In this document: piece by piece, positions 32,604-41,715 of the stretch
Layout: every line of letters starts with the position of its first letter
Position numbering within the stretch: the first letter of the stretch is position 1
DNA from: SIG299 sp964541485
Lineage (GTDB): Bacteria; Bacillota; Clostridia; Lachnospirales; Lachnospiraceae
Assembly: GCA_964541485.1 (NCBI GenBank)
Contig: CAZIQL010000004.1
Location: 38,560 to 102,559 of the forward strand
Direction of reading: 5' to 3'
DNA: 64,000 nucleotides
The notes under the pieces: generated by a model
The model's database searches: none
The model's input: the letters and a program-made list of their open reading frames with translations, nothing else
Told to the model about the DNA's origin: nothing
Made by a program: the position numbers and the translations under genes

Positions 32604-33749
32604 ATGAATAAGACTACAATTATCTTTACTCTGCTAAAACCGGTGGCAAAACTAATTGTCCGTATCAAATTTAACTACAAATACACAGTAAACAATCCTC
32701 TTTCAGAGCCCTACATTGTGCTCTCAAACCACGTAACAGACTTTGACCCGATTCTCCTTGGTCTGGCTTTTCAACAACCGATGCGTTTTGTCGCAAGCGA
32801 ACACGTTGCTCGATGGGGATTTCTCTATCAACTCTTGAAATTCTGTTTCGACCCGATTTTACGTTATAAAGGTTCCCTTGCACCAAGCACCATAAGAGAG
32901 ATGTTCCAGACCATAAAAAAAGGACAAAATGTCTGTATCTTTGCAGAAGGTATCCGTTCCTGGGATGGTCTCTCCTGTCCTATTCTTCCTTCTACCGGAA
33001 AGATGGTCAAGAGTGCACGTTGCGGAATGATTACGCACAAACTTACCGGTGGATATTTTGCCAGTCCCGGATGGAGCGAATCCACCCGTTACGGTGAAAT
33101 AAACAGTACCGTCGTTGGTGTTTATACAAAGGAAGAAATGTCAAAAATGACGGCAGAAGAAATCAATGCCATCATTGTACGTGATTTATTTGAGGATGCT
33201 TATGCCCGTCAGCTCTCTGAGCCAAAGAGATACAAAAGCAAAAAGACTGCCGAAGGTCTGGAAAATCTGCTGTTCCTTTGTCCGGAATGTGGTGCCATAG
33301 ACACCATTCATACCCACGGAATCAAAGTAACTTGCTCTTCCTGCGGACATAGCTTTACATACAACGAATATGGCATGTTAGATGGCACAAAATTTTCTAC
33401 CGTCAGAGAACTTGCTGCATGGCAGAAAAATGAAGTTATAAAGCTTTCCGAACAAGATATCTGCTTTACATGTCCGGAAAGCAGATTGCAGACCGTTGAA
33501 AATCACATTGAGACCGTTGTCACTTCCGGACCGGTCACTCTCTCCCGCTCCGGACTTTCCTGCGGTGATATTACGATTCCACTAACCGATATCGTAGATA
33601 TGGCTCTTCACGGCAGACGGAATCTGGTTTTCTCCACTCCGGATTACTATTATGAATTACGTCCGGCAAAAGGCTTAAACGGATTAAAACTTTTATGGCT
33701 CTACCAGTGCTATAAAGAACAAAAAGAACAACAGATAAGTGAGGTATAA
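32604..33749 (+). CDS. Lysophospholipid acyltransferase with C-terminal zinc ribbon
   Basis: 381 residues. Residues 1-215 form a PlsC-type acyltransferase: NHVTDFDP gives the HX4D catalytic pair and FAEGIRSWDG the second block. It transfers acyl chains to lysophosphatidic acid or a related acceptor at the membrane. Two CxxC pairs follow (CPECG and CSSCG, about 223-248), a zinc ribbon, then a beta-rich domain of about 100 residues that resembles a PH/GRAM-like module. The added domains may bind lipid or regulate the enzyme. The next gene starts 6 bp later. Confidence 0.88.
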   Translation: MNKTTIIFTLLKPVAKLIVRIKFNYKYTVNNPLSEPYIVLSNHVTDFDPILLGLAFQQPMRFVASEHVARWGFLYQLLKFCFDPILRYKGSLAPSTIREMFQTIKKGQNVCIFAEGIRSWDGLSCPILPSTGKMVKSARCGMITHKLTGGYFASPGWSESTRYGEINSTVVGVYTKEEMSKMTAEEINAIIVRDLFEDAYARQLSEPKRYKSKKTAEGLENLLFLCPECGAIDTIHTHGIKVTCSSCGHSFTYNEYGMLDGTKFSTVRELAAWQKNEVIKLSEQDICFTCPESRLQTVENHIETVVTSGPVTLSRSGLSCGDITIPLTDIVDMALHGRRNLVFSTPDYYYELRPAKGLNGLKLLWLYQCYKEQKEQQISEV

Positions 33750-33755
33750 ATTTTT

Positions 33756-35135
33756 ATGGATTTTTCATCAGCAAATACAGCATTATGGGGTTGGATGATA
33801 CAGATTGGCGTTATTGCCGGTGTTATCCTCCTGGCAAATGTCCTTCGCAGAAAGCTTCTCTTTGTACAAAAGAGTCTCTTGCCGACCGCCGTGATTGCAG
33901 GTTTTATCCTGTTACTGGTTCGTATCAGTGGAATTATTTATATTGACTCTGTATTTTTAGAGCAGTTGACCTATCATATGCTGGCACTTGGTTTTATCGC
34001 CATGTCGCTTCGCACGCCGGAAAAGAATGAGGGTTCTGCCCCGTTTGTCGGCTTAAAAAGCGGTGCTTTAATCGTCAGCACTTATCTTGTACAGGCAATT
34101 ACAGGTCTTGTAATCTCTGTTCTTCTCGGACTTACGATTATGCCGGAGTTGTTTAAAGCAAGTGGTATTCTGCTTCCAATGGCATACGGTCAGGGTCCCG
34201 GACAGGCAAACAACGTCGGTTCCACCTACGAAGCCCTCGGCATGGCAGGTGGCAGAAGCTTTGGTCTGTCGCTTGCAGCAGCCGGTTACCTTTGTGCCTG
34301 CATTGTCGGTGTTATTTTCTTAAATATATTTAATAAAAAAGGCCGCTTACATAAAATAGAAGAAAAAGAATCAGTTTCCGGCTCCGTTACAGTAGATACC
34401 TTTCAGGCGCATGATGAAATTCCTGTAGCAGAATCCATTGATAAATTCAGCATTCAGTTTACTTTAGTGGCATTAGTTTACCTGCTCACTTACCTTGTTA
34501 CCGATGGAATCACAGCTCTTCTTGCAATGATTTCCCCGGGCCTTGCATCCACTGTTTCCACCCTGCTTTGGGGCTTTAACTTCATTATCGGCTCTGCTCT
34601 TGCCATTCTGGTACGTGTGGCATTTAAGAACCTCCGTCGTTTTAAGGTGATGAGTCATCAGTATCAGAACAATTATCTCTTAAGCCGTATGTCCGGTCTT
34701 GCATTCGACTTGATGATTGTTGCAGGTATTGCAAGTATTAACATCGACGATTTATCCGGTTACTGGGTACCATTTATTGCAATGGCGATTGCAGGCGGTA
34801 TTATTACCTACTTCTTTTTACTTTATATGAGCAAAAAACTCTATAAAGGATATGAAAACGAAGGCTTTTTCTCTATGTACGGCATGTTGACCGGTACGTT
34901 AAGCTCCGGCATCCTGCTTCTTAGAGAAATCGATCCCGAGTTAAAGACTCCGGCAGCAAACAACTTAGTCATCGGAAGTTCCTTTGGTATTATTTTTGGT
35001 GCACCGATGCTTGTACTTGTCAGCCTTGCCGGTGAAAGTGACATAATGACTTACGTCACCTTTGTGTTGTGTATTATCTATCTCGCAATATTGCTGCTCA
35101 TTATTTTCAAGGTTGGAAAAAAACGAAAAAAATAA
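33756..35135 (+). CDS. GltS-type sodium/glutamate symporter family protein
   Basis: 459 residues with about 10-11 hydrophobic segments in two inverted halves. GQGPGQANNVG near residue 150 and a second glycine-rich reentrant region, GMLTGTLSSGILLL near 370, are the paired hairpin motifs of the ESS family. A charged cytoplasmic loop (about 195-225) separates the halves. It likely carries glutamate or another anionic solute with Na+; the substrate is inferred. It is cotranscribed with the acyltransferase and ends at a strong convergent terminator. Confidence 0.9.
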   Translation: MDFSSANTALWGWMIQIGVIAGVILLANVLRRKLLFVQKSLLPTAVIAGFILLLVRISGIIYIDSVFLEQLTYHMLALGFIAMSLRTPEKNEGSAPFVGLKSGALIVSTYLVQAITGLVISVLLGLTIMPELFKASGILLPMAYGQGPGQANNVGSTYEALGMAGGRSFGLSLAAAGYLCACIVGVIFLNIFNKKGRLHKIEEKESVSGSVTVDTFQAHDEIPVAESIDKFSIQFTLVALVYLLTYLVTDGITALLAMISPGLASTVSTLLWGFNFIIGSALAILVRVAFKNLRRFKVMSHQYQNNYLLSRMSGLAFDLMIVAGIASINIDDLSGYWVPFIAMAIAGGIITYFFLLYMSKKLYKGYENEGFFSMYGMLTGTLSSGILLLREIDPELKTPAANNLVIGSSFGIIFGAPMLVLVSLAGESDIMTYVTFVLCIIYLAILLLIIFKVGKKRKK

Positions 35136-35142
35136 ACGTTAA

Positions 35143-35171
35143 GGGAGTGTCAAATGAACCATGACACTCCC
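35143..35171. terminator. Convergent terminator
   Basis: Perfect 10-bp stem GGGAGTGTCA/TGACACTCCC with a 9-base loop, with A-rich sequence on the left and T-rich on the right. It serves the symporter gene and the leftward kinase gene. Confidence 0.9.
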
Positions 35172-35188
35172 TCATTTTTATTCTTACA

Positions 35189-36109
35189 TTATACTTCCAG
35201 TCCCAATTCTTCCGGCTGAAATCTCGGACATACATTTTCCAACGATGTAATAACCGAGGCAGCCAGTGTCGACCCGATTTCAATTGCCTCCGGCAGCGTC
35301 TTTCCATAGGTAAGCCCGATGGCAACACCGGAACAGAACGCATCTCCGGCTCCTGTTGTGTCCTTTACCCGCACCTTCCTTGCCGGACATACCCCGCTGT
35401 TTCCGTTCAAATCCGCATATACTGCACCTCTTCCGCCCATTGTCACTACCATAGCAGGAATTTTGGCGCGAACCACTTTTTCTCGTATAATCTCAGAAAG
35501 CGCTTCCGGTTCTTTTTCCGAATAATCATCCAAAAATAACATTCCTGCCTCCTGCTCGTTGCAGATGAAACAGTCAAAGCGTTGGAAGAAATCTCTCCGT
35601 TCCATCGCAATGCTCATATTGGAAATCACACCATAGGTTTTGGTCTGATGCTTTTCTGCCAGCTCAATTACTTTCTTTACAATAGCCTTGTCCAAATCCA
35701 CTTCAAGCACAATGGAATCTGCCTGTGCAAAAATCTCATCTCCCTTTTCCTCGAGCAACTCCAATAACGGCATCATATCCGGACGCTTAGAAATAGAACC
35801 TGCCACGTCACCATTGCTGTCAAACACTGCAAGCCACGTACCCATACCATCCGGTCTGGTCAGCACATAATCGGTATTCACCTTGTGATTCTTTAATTTT
35901 TCTACCACAGCACTTCCCATCGGGGTGTCATCCACAATTCCAAGAAATGTTGGTCTGAGCTCTACATTTGCAATATCCTCTACTACATTTCGTGCCACAC
36001 CACCATGCACATACTCAATCTTTCCGGCGTTTCTTCCGTTTGGAATATACGTATCCAACGGAAAACCCTTGATGTCTACAAATGTTGCTCCCATAACCAC
36101 AATGCCCAT
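35189..36109 (-). CDS. PfkB-family carbohydrate or nucleoside kinase
   Basis: 306 residues, normal length. The N-terminal GGVARNVVEDIA signature and the C-terminal anion hole with base, DTTGAGDAFCSGV, are both complete. Among PfkB kinases the GGVARN form and the insert around SKRPDMMPLL are most like pseudouridine/ribose-type kinases, but the substrate cannot be fixed. No PsuG-like glycosidase is adjacent. GGAGG lies 8 bases before ATG 36109. The MATE gene upstream on the same strand ends 50 bp before it. Confidence 0.9.
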   Translation of the reverse strand: MGIVVMGATFVDIKGFPLDTYIPNGRNAGKIEYVHGGVARNVVEDIANVELRPTFLGIVDDTPMGSAVVEKLKNHKVNTDYVLTRPDGMGTWLAVFDSNGDVAGSISKRPDMMPLLELLEEKGDEIFAQADSIVLEVDLDKAIVKKVIELAEKHQTKTYGVISNMSIAMERRDFFQRFDCFICNEQEAGMLFLDDYSEKEPEALSEIIREKVVRAKIPAMVVTMGGRGAVYADLNGNSGVCPARKVRVKDTTGAGDAFCSGVAIGLTYGKTLPEAIEIGSTLAASVITSLENVCPRFQPEELGLEV

Positions 36110-36159
36110 TGTTCTTTCCTCCTGTGCTTATCTTTCACACAGTATAGCATGCTTTTCTG

Positions 36160-37809
36160 TTATTTTGCAACCTGCTCCCTGCTTCTTACAAAATTCGCAA
36201 TCAATTCCGCACACGCATCCTTTCCAATAGAAGCATCCAGACAGAGCTCATAATTATGCGGATCTCCCCAGTTCTTTCCGGAAATGTTACGGTAATACGC
36301 TGCTCTGGCTTCATCCGAATGACGAACATTATTTGCCGCTGTTCCATGTTCTCTTGCAATGGTAATGATGGCACCCGCATAAGATGGTTTAATCACCGTT
36401 TCCACCACCTCTTCTACATCTGTAGATTTTTCAAGTTTCTTAAAGAAAGGAACTGTCAAAATCAGAATCACAACAACCGCAACCAAATCCGCAAGCGGTG
36501 CTGCAAACAAAATACCGTTGATTCCCGTCCCTGGTTCTGTCTTTTCCAAAAGCATCGGCAAAAGAATCGCAAGCGGCGTAAAACATACAATATCACGAAT
36601 CAGCGAAGCTACCACTGCCTTCACCGATTGGCCGATGGACTGAAAAAATACTGCTGTCATCTTAACAAGACAGGTAATTGTCATCAGAGACAGGTAAATA
36701 CGGAAGGTCTTTACAGCAAACTCCTGATACAGTGCATCTCCCGAACCGAAAATTCCGATGACCACCTGTGGGCAAAGTTCAAATATCAGTGTTGCGACCA
36801 CTCCAACTACAATCGTAGAACACAGTACAATCTTATAAGTTTCACGTACTCTGTCCATTCTCTTGGCACCATAGTTGTAACCAAAGATTGGCTGACCACC
36901 AAGTACAATACCGGTTACGATGTTACATACCACAGTATAAACCTTGGTCTGTATACTGAACACCGAAATCGGAATATCCGGACCATATTTGGATAGCTGT
37001 CCATAGGCAAATAGCGTCATATTACAAACAAGCGACAACACTACAATCGAAATCTGTGTTACAAACGTAGCCGCGCCCAAGCCAATGGTATTTCTTAGAA
37101 TCGGCATGTCCGGGATAAAACTGCAGCGTGTCAGTTTAAAATTCTTTGGCTTAAAAAAGTACGCAGCACACACGGCAAACGATGCCACCTGTCCGATGGC
37201 TGTCGCCCAGGCAGCGCCCGCAATTCCCCACTTTAAACCAAAAATAAACACCGGATCCAGAATAATATTGATAATCGCACCGGTTAACATGGCAATCATC
37301 GCAAAGGTCGGACTGCCATCTGCACGAATCATGCTGTTCATCACGTTTAAAAGCAAATAAAACGGGAAGAATGCAGCTACAATTCGAAAGTACTCCACTG
37401 CCATGGAGATTGTCTGCTCAGATGCTCCAAACAGCTGCATCAAAGGAGTTGCAAAAATCTCACAAATCATCGTCAATATAATACTAATGAGTACAGTTAC
37501 CGTAATACCTGTTCCGACGCATTTATGCGCACTGTCCGTATCCTTACGTCCTGAGCAAATACTCAAATAGGACGCTGCACCGTCTCCCACACACCATGCA
37601 AATGCATTGGCAATACAAATGACCGGAAAAGAAACCCCTGTAGCTGCATTACCAAGATAGCCAAGCTCACTGTTACCGATAAAAATCTGGTCCACAATAT
37701 TATAAAGTGCGCTGATTAACAGTCCCATGACACATGGCACTGAAAATTTCAGCAACAGCTTTGATATTTTCTCCGTCTCCAAAATTCTGTTATTTTCCTG
37801 TGTTTCCAT
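36160..37809 (-). CDS. MATE-family efflux transporter with truncated cytidylate-kinase-like tail
   Basis: 549 residues. Residues 1 to about 465 are a full MATE transporter of 12 membrane segments (KLLLKFSVPCVMGLL start, IRADGSPTFAMIAM). The last 78 residues form a soluble tail that matches two separate parts of cytidylate-kinase-like proteins: the first strand AGAIITIAREHG, then, after a jump, the end DEARAAYYRNISGKNWGDP and NYELCLDAS. The P-loop glycines and the core between are absent, so it cannot be an active kinase. AGGAGG precedes the ATG. Transport substrate unknown. Confidence 0.9.
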   Translation of the reverse strand: METQENNRILETEKISKLLLKFSVPCVMGLLISALYNIVDQIFIGNSELGYLGNAATGVSFPVICIANAFAWCVGDGAASYLSICSGRKDTDSAHKCVGTGITVTVLISIILTMICEIFATPLMQLFGASEQTISMAVEYFRIVAAFFPFYLLLNVMNSMIRADGSPTFAMIAMLTGAIINIILDPVFIFGLKWGIAGAAWATAIGQVASFAVCAAYFFKPKNFKLTRCSFIPDMPILRNTIGLGAATFVTQISIVVLSLVCNMTLFAYGQLSKYGPDIPISVFSIQTKVYTVVCNIVTGIVLGGQPIFGYNYGAKRMDRVRETYKIVLCSTIVVGVVATLIFELCPQVVIGIFGSGDALYQEFAVKTFRIYLSLMTITCLVKMTAVFFQSIGQSVKAVVASLIRDIVCFTPLAILLPMLLEKTEPGTGINGILFAAPLADLVAVVVILILTVPFFKKLEKSTDVEEVVETVIKPSYAGAIITIAREHGTAANNVRHSDEARAAYYRNISGKNWGDPHNYELCLDASIGKDACAELIANFVRSREQVAK

Positions 37810-37989
37810 AGGTCCTCCTATTCTATCTCACCGGTATTTAAGCATAAAAATACCGCAATAATTTTACCCATCTTACGACTTATAGCAAAACTATTACGGT
37901 AGTTTGTAGAAACATTCATCCAATTATGAACCTATATAAGTATCTATATTATTTTCCCTGCGAAATTATAGCATACCTTTTTCTCATAA

Positions 37990-39774
37990 TCAAGCACAAC
38001 TTTCCACCTTATAATTCTCTGCCTGCGACTGAAACAGCTTATAGTAAAGACTCTCTGTCTTCTTCATCAGATTTTCATGTGTGTCAAAGTCTGCCACGGT
38101 TCCTCCGTCAATAATCAAAATCTTATCACAGAATACAGAAGAGGACATACGGTGCGAAATATAGATTGCTGTCTTCTCTTCTACCAGACCATTAAATTTC
38201 TCATAAATTTCTGCTTCCGCAATCGGATCGAGTGCACTGGCAGGCTCATCTAAGATGACCATAGATGCATCCTTATAAAGTGCTCTGGCAATCGCCACTT
38301 TCTGTCCCTGTCCTCCGGAAAACTCAACGCCTTCTGCATCATAGTCTTTTCCGAAACGGCTTTGAATACCGTTTGGCAGTTCGTTCACCTTTTCCCTTAA
38401 GCCCACTTCATCTACCAGACGCTCTATTTTCTCCGTAGAAGCATTCTTTTCCTGACAGGAAATGTTCTCAGCAATCGAAAAGTTAAAGAGCCGGTAATCC
38501 TGGAATACTGCGGAAATTGTATTCATATAGGACATATATTCATAGTCATAAATGTTTTTACCGTTGACTAAAATCTCACCGCTGTCTGCCTGGTACATGC
38601 GGCAGATCAGCTTCACAAGCGTAGACTTTCCGGCACCATTCAGTCCCACAATAGAAATCTTTTCTCCCTTATGAATTTCAAACGAAACATTTTTTAATAC
38701 CGGCTTTTCTGCGTTCGGATACGTAAAAGTAACGTTCCTAAATTCCACCGTTTCCACCTCGCCCGAAAACGGTTCTTTTCCGGTCTGCTTGGTTTCTTCT
38801 GCCAAAGACATAAACTCCATATATGGATCAAGCCAGCTTAAAAACTGAATCATGTTCACAACGCTGTTGCCCAGATTCAGCGCCAGATTGGAAAAATTGA
38901 TTACGGTATTTACATACATCGTCAAAGCACCTATCGTTAACTTCGGACCCAAAACATCGCTGATGGTACGGATTCCTACATAAGCATAGGAAAAAGCCGT
39001 CACAAACTCATTCACCGCGCCCATCTGCCCCATGGCTTTTCCTGTCTTTACCTGCATCTGCTCAAATACATCACAGGTGTCATTGGAAAACTTCAAAATC
39101 CTTCCGGTAATCATTTCAGACATGCCATACAGACGGATATCCTTCTGCACCTCTTTATCCGTCGCCAGACTCAGATAATAACCAAATCTACGGTTAATCG
39201 GTATAATCTCCTGCATCACCTGCATCTGATATTTGGACACCCCGCTGTAAATCAACAGACTAAGCGCAATACCAATCACCAACACCACAATCAGCACCGG
39301 TCCAAGTGTCGCAAGAATGACCAGCATTCCCACTATGGTCATTGTCTGACCAAGCACCTGGAATATGATTTCAACCATATTGGCTATTGCATTCTGATTC
39401 TGGATGGAAAACACGGCACGTTCTTTTAAATCGAGGTAGGTCGGGTTCTCCAGATACGAATATTCCAGATTCATAATCTTTTCTGACATCAGTCTTAGCA
39501 TGCCATTGCTTGTTTTCTCCTGATACACCTGTGTAAATCTTTGAATCAGATTTTCCAGCAAATTCATTCCCACATTGTTTAACACAATCAGTCCCGCATA
39601 CAAAATCAACTGTCCTGCTTCCCTTCCACCGGTCAGCTCATTGATTAAGTACATCGGCAGAATAATATTAAGCAAAGTTTTTGTCATATTTAAAACTGCC
39701 TTTAGAAACAATAAAAGGATGTTGGCCGGAGAAACCGACCATGCCAATTTAATAAAATGAAATAACTTTTTCAT
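37990..39774 (-). CDS. ABC exporter subunit (fused permease-ATPase), second of a pair
   Basis: 594 residues: six membrane segments (about 1-300), then an ATPase with Walker A GLNGAGKSTLVKL, signature FSGGQGQKVAIARALYK and Walker B SMVILDEPASALD, all canonical. It starts 1 base after the stop of the first subunit, so the two almost certainly form a heterodimeric exporter. The substrate is unknown; the type is common near drug or peptide export functions. Confidence 0.94.
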   Translation of the reverse strand: MKKLFHFIKLAWSVSPANILLLFLKAVLNMTKTLLNIILPMYLINELTGGREAGQLILYAGLIVLNNVGMNLLENLIQRFTQVYQEKTSNGMLRLMSEKIMNLEYSYLENPTYLDLKERAVFSIQNQNAIANMVEIIFQVLGQTMTIVGMLVILATLGPVLIVVLVIGIALSLLIYSGVSKYQMQVMQEIIPINRRFGYYLSLATDKEVQKDIRLYGMSEMITGRILKFSNDTCDVFEQMQVKTGKAMGQMGAVNEFVTAFSYAYVGIRTISDVLGPKLTIGALTMYVNTVINFSNLALNLGNSVVNMIQFLSWLDPYMEFMSLAEETKQTGKEPFSGEVETVEFRNVTFTYPNAEKPVLKNVSFEIHKGEKISIVGLNGAGKSTLVKLICRMYQADSGEILVNGKNIYDYEYMSYMNTISAVFQDYRLFNFSIAENISCQEKNASTEKIERLVDEVGLREKVNELPNGIQSRFGKDYDAEGVEFSGGQGQKVAIARALYKDASMVILDEPASALDPIAEAEIYEKFNGLVEEKTAIYISHRMSSSVFCDKILIIDGGTVADFDTHENLMKKTESLYYKLFQSQAENYKVESCA

Positions 39775-39775
39775 G

Positions 39776-41605
39776 TTAGTTTTCTCCTCCTTCCTGTTCC
39801 TCCTGATAATATTTTCCCTGAATCATAAACATCTCGTAATACTTACCCTTCTGCTCCATCAGTTCCTCGTGATTTCCATACTCACTAAGACCATCTGCAT
39901 CAAACAGCGCAATTTTGTCACAGAATCTCGTACTTGCCAGACGATGCGATATGTATACGGCCGTTTTTCCTTCCACAAGGCTGCTGAAATTCTCATAAAT
40001 CTCTGCTTCTGCAAGGGCATCCAACGCCGCCGTCGGCTCATCCATAATGACCATCGCAGCATCCTTATATAAGCCTCTGGCAATGGATAATTTCTGTCGC
40101 TCACCGCCGGAAAAATCTGTACCGTTTTCATCAATGACCTTTAACATCATCTGATCCAGACCATTTTCAAAGCTTTCGACTTTTTTCAGTAAACCAACCT
40201 TATCAAGAGCAGTCTTTACACGCTTATCATCGACCGCTTCCGAAGCCCCTGCCACGTTCTCACGAAGCGAAAATGCAAGCACATTAACCTCCTGGAACAC
40301 CGCAGAATACAGGTTGTAAAGCTCGCTCTTTTTCATTGTTGTAATATCTACACCATTCACATAAATATGTCCTTCTGTCGGAGCGAATAAGCCGGTCATC
40401 AGCTTTACCAAGGTTGATTTTCCGGCTCCGTTGACACCAACAATTGCAAGACGTTCTCCTGAGTGAATGGTAAAGTTTAAATCCGTAACTATATTCTTTT
40501 CCGTTCCCGGATACCGGAATGTCACATGGTCAAATACGACTTCCAGTGTCTTTCCCTCTCCGTCTGTTCCAAACACATCCTGAGCCGTCTTTTCGCCTTC
40601 CTCTACCAAAGGTGCATCTAAGAAGCGGTAGAAATCATGGACATATTCTCCTTCATTCCAGATGAACGCTAAATCCTTTCCAAAATCAAGCATCAGTGCC
40701 ATCAGTGAAACTACCAGTGCCGTATACATGGTAAAGGAGCTGACCGGCATTCCTGCCACAACCTCCTGCACCAGAATACCGTAGGTCAAAACATTGCTGA
40801 TAAGCAGTGTCACAATCCCAAGCAGCCCATAGGCAAATTCACGGTTCTTAATCTTAGAAAACAGTCTCAAATGCGCATTAATCTCTTCCTGATAATTCTT
40901 CATAATGCGGTCACGCAAATTAAAAATACGAATGTCCTTACCATAGGAAAAATCCTGTGTGGTCTTCTGATAATACCTAATGCGCCGCCATGCCTTTGAC
41001 ATCTCTTCTTTTTTCGAATACTCGTAATCGTGTGTCATCTCTGATGTCCATAGAATCACCAGCACATGCACTACTAAAGACAGTAACAGCAATGGACTTA
41101 AGGTTCCTGCCAGAATTACCATTCCAATCAGTGTCAAAAACTTTGCCCCGATTAAATATAGTTTGTTATACAGACCTTCAATTCCATTATGATTACTGTT
41201 TCCGGCATTCATACCCTTCTGATATTCTTCAAAGAATGCTGCATTTTCATGATGACAGTAATCCATCGTCTGCAAACGATTGCTCATTTCACCCAAATAA
41301 AGCAGTCGGATTCGCATATTTCTGGTACTGATATAGGCATCCAGCCATTTGATCAGCATGACCAGAACTCCGGCTACCATAAAATATCCTGCCATTGCTA
41401 CAATCAGATTCCGTATAGCATTTTCTCCACCCTGTTCTAAAATACCGATTGCAATTTTCGGCAGAAACACGCTAAGAAACGGATAAATGGCTGCAACAAC
41501 TGTATACACCGCAATCCTTCCATACTGTTTTCTGTCCTGCTCCCACATGTGCTTTAACATCCGTTTGATAACGGCAAACACGTTGTATGACTTTTTCGGT
41601 TTCAT
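39776..41605 (-). CDS. ABC exporter subunit (fused permease-ATPase), first of a pair
   Basis: 609 residues from ATG 41605, with GGAG 9 bases upstream; the open frame to 41665 crosses the promoter palindrome and is rejected. Six membrane segments, then Walker A GVNGAGKSTLVKL, signature DFSGGERQKLSIARGLYK and Walker B AMVIMDEPTAALD. Both subunits have intact catalytic sites, unlike many heterodimers in which one is degenerate. Expression probably depends on the 11-bp inverted repeat around its -10 box. Confidence 0.94.
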   Translation of the reverse strand: MKPKKSYNVFAVIKRMLKHMWEQDRKQYGRIAVYTVVAAIYPFLSVFLPKIAIGILEQGGENAIRNLIVAMAGYFMVAGVLVMLIKWLDAYISTRNMRIRLLYLGEMSNRLQTMDYCHHENAAFFEEYQKGMNAGNSNHNGIEGLYNKLYLIGAKFLTLIGMVILAGTLSPLLLLSLVVHVLVILWTSEMTHDYEYSKKEEMSKAWRRIRYYQKTTQDFSYGKDIRIFNLRDRIMKNYQEEINAHLRLFSKIKNREFAYGLLGIVTLLISNVLTYGILVQEVVAGMPVSSFTMYTALVVSLMALMLDFGKDLAFIWNEGEYVHDFYRFLDAPLVEEGEKTAQDVFGTDGEGKTLEVVFDHVTFRYPGTEKNIVTDLNFTIHSGERLAIVGVNGAGKSTLVKLMTGLFAPTEGHIYVNGVDITTMKKSELYNLYSAVFQEVNVLAFSLRENVAGASEAVDDKRVKTALDKVGLLKKVESFENGLDQMMLKVIDENGTDFSGGERQKLSIARGLYKDAAMVIMDEPTAALDALAEAEIYENFSSLVEGKTAVYISHRLASTRFCDKIALFDADGLSEYGNHEELMEQKGKYYEMFMIQGKYYQEEQEGGEN

Positions 41606-41632
41606 AATGTTGTTCTCCTTTACATAAAAATA

Positions 41633-41675
41633 ACTTTTCACTACGCTACAGTATAAACGTATCATAGTGAAAAGT
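41633..41675 (-). promoter_or_regulatory. Promoter region of the ABC exporter with 11-bp inverted repeat
   Basis: ACTTTTCACTA (41633-41643) and TAGTGAAAAGT (41665-41675) are perfect inverted copies, 21 bp apart and three helix turns centre to centre. Between them on the minus strand is a -10-like TATACT. A dimeric regulator could loop or bracket the promoter. No regulator gene is adjacent. Confidence 0.65.
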
Positions 41676-41715
41676 CACGCGCTCTTGGAAATCATAATGG
41701 CATTCTAATCCGTTT

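Noticed and set aside
36256..36996. A 246-codon open frame on the plus strand
   Set aside because: It is antisense to the MATE gene, is rich in Arg, Cys and His as expected of a shadow frame, and has no ribosome site.
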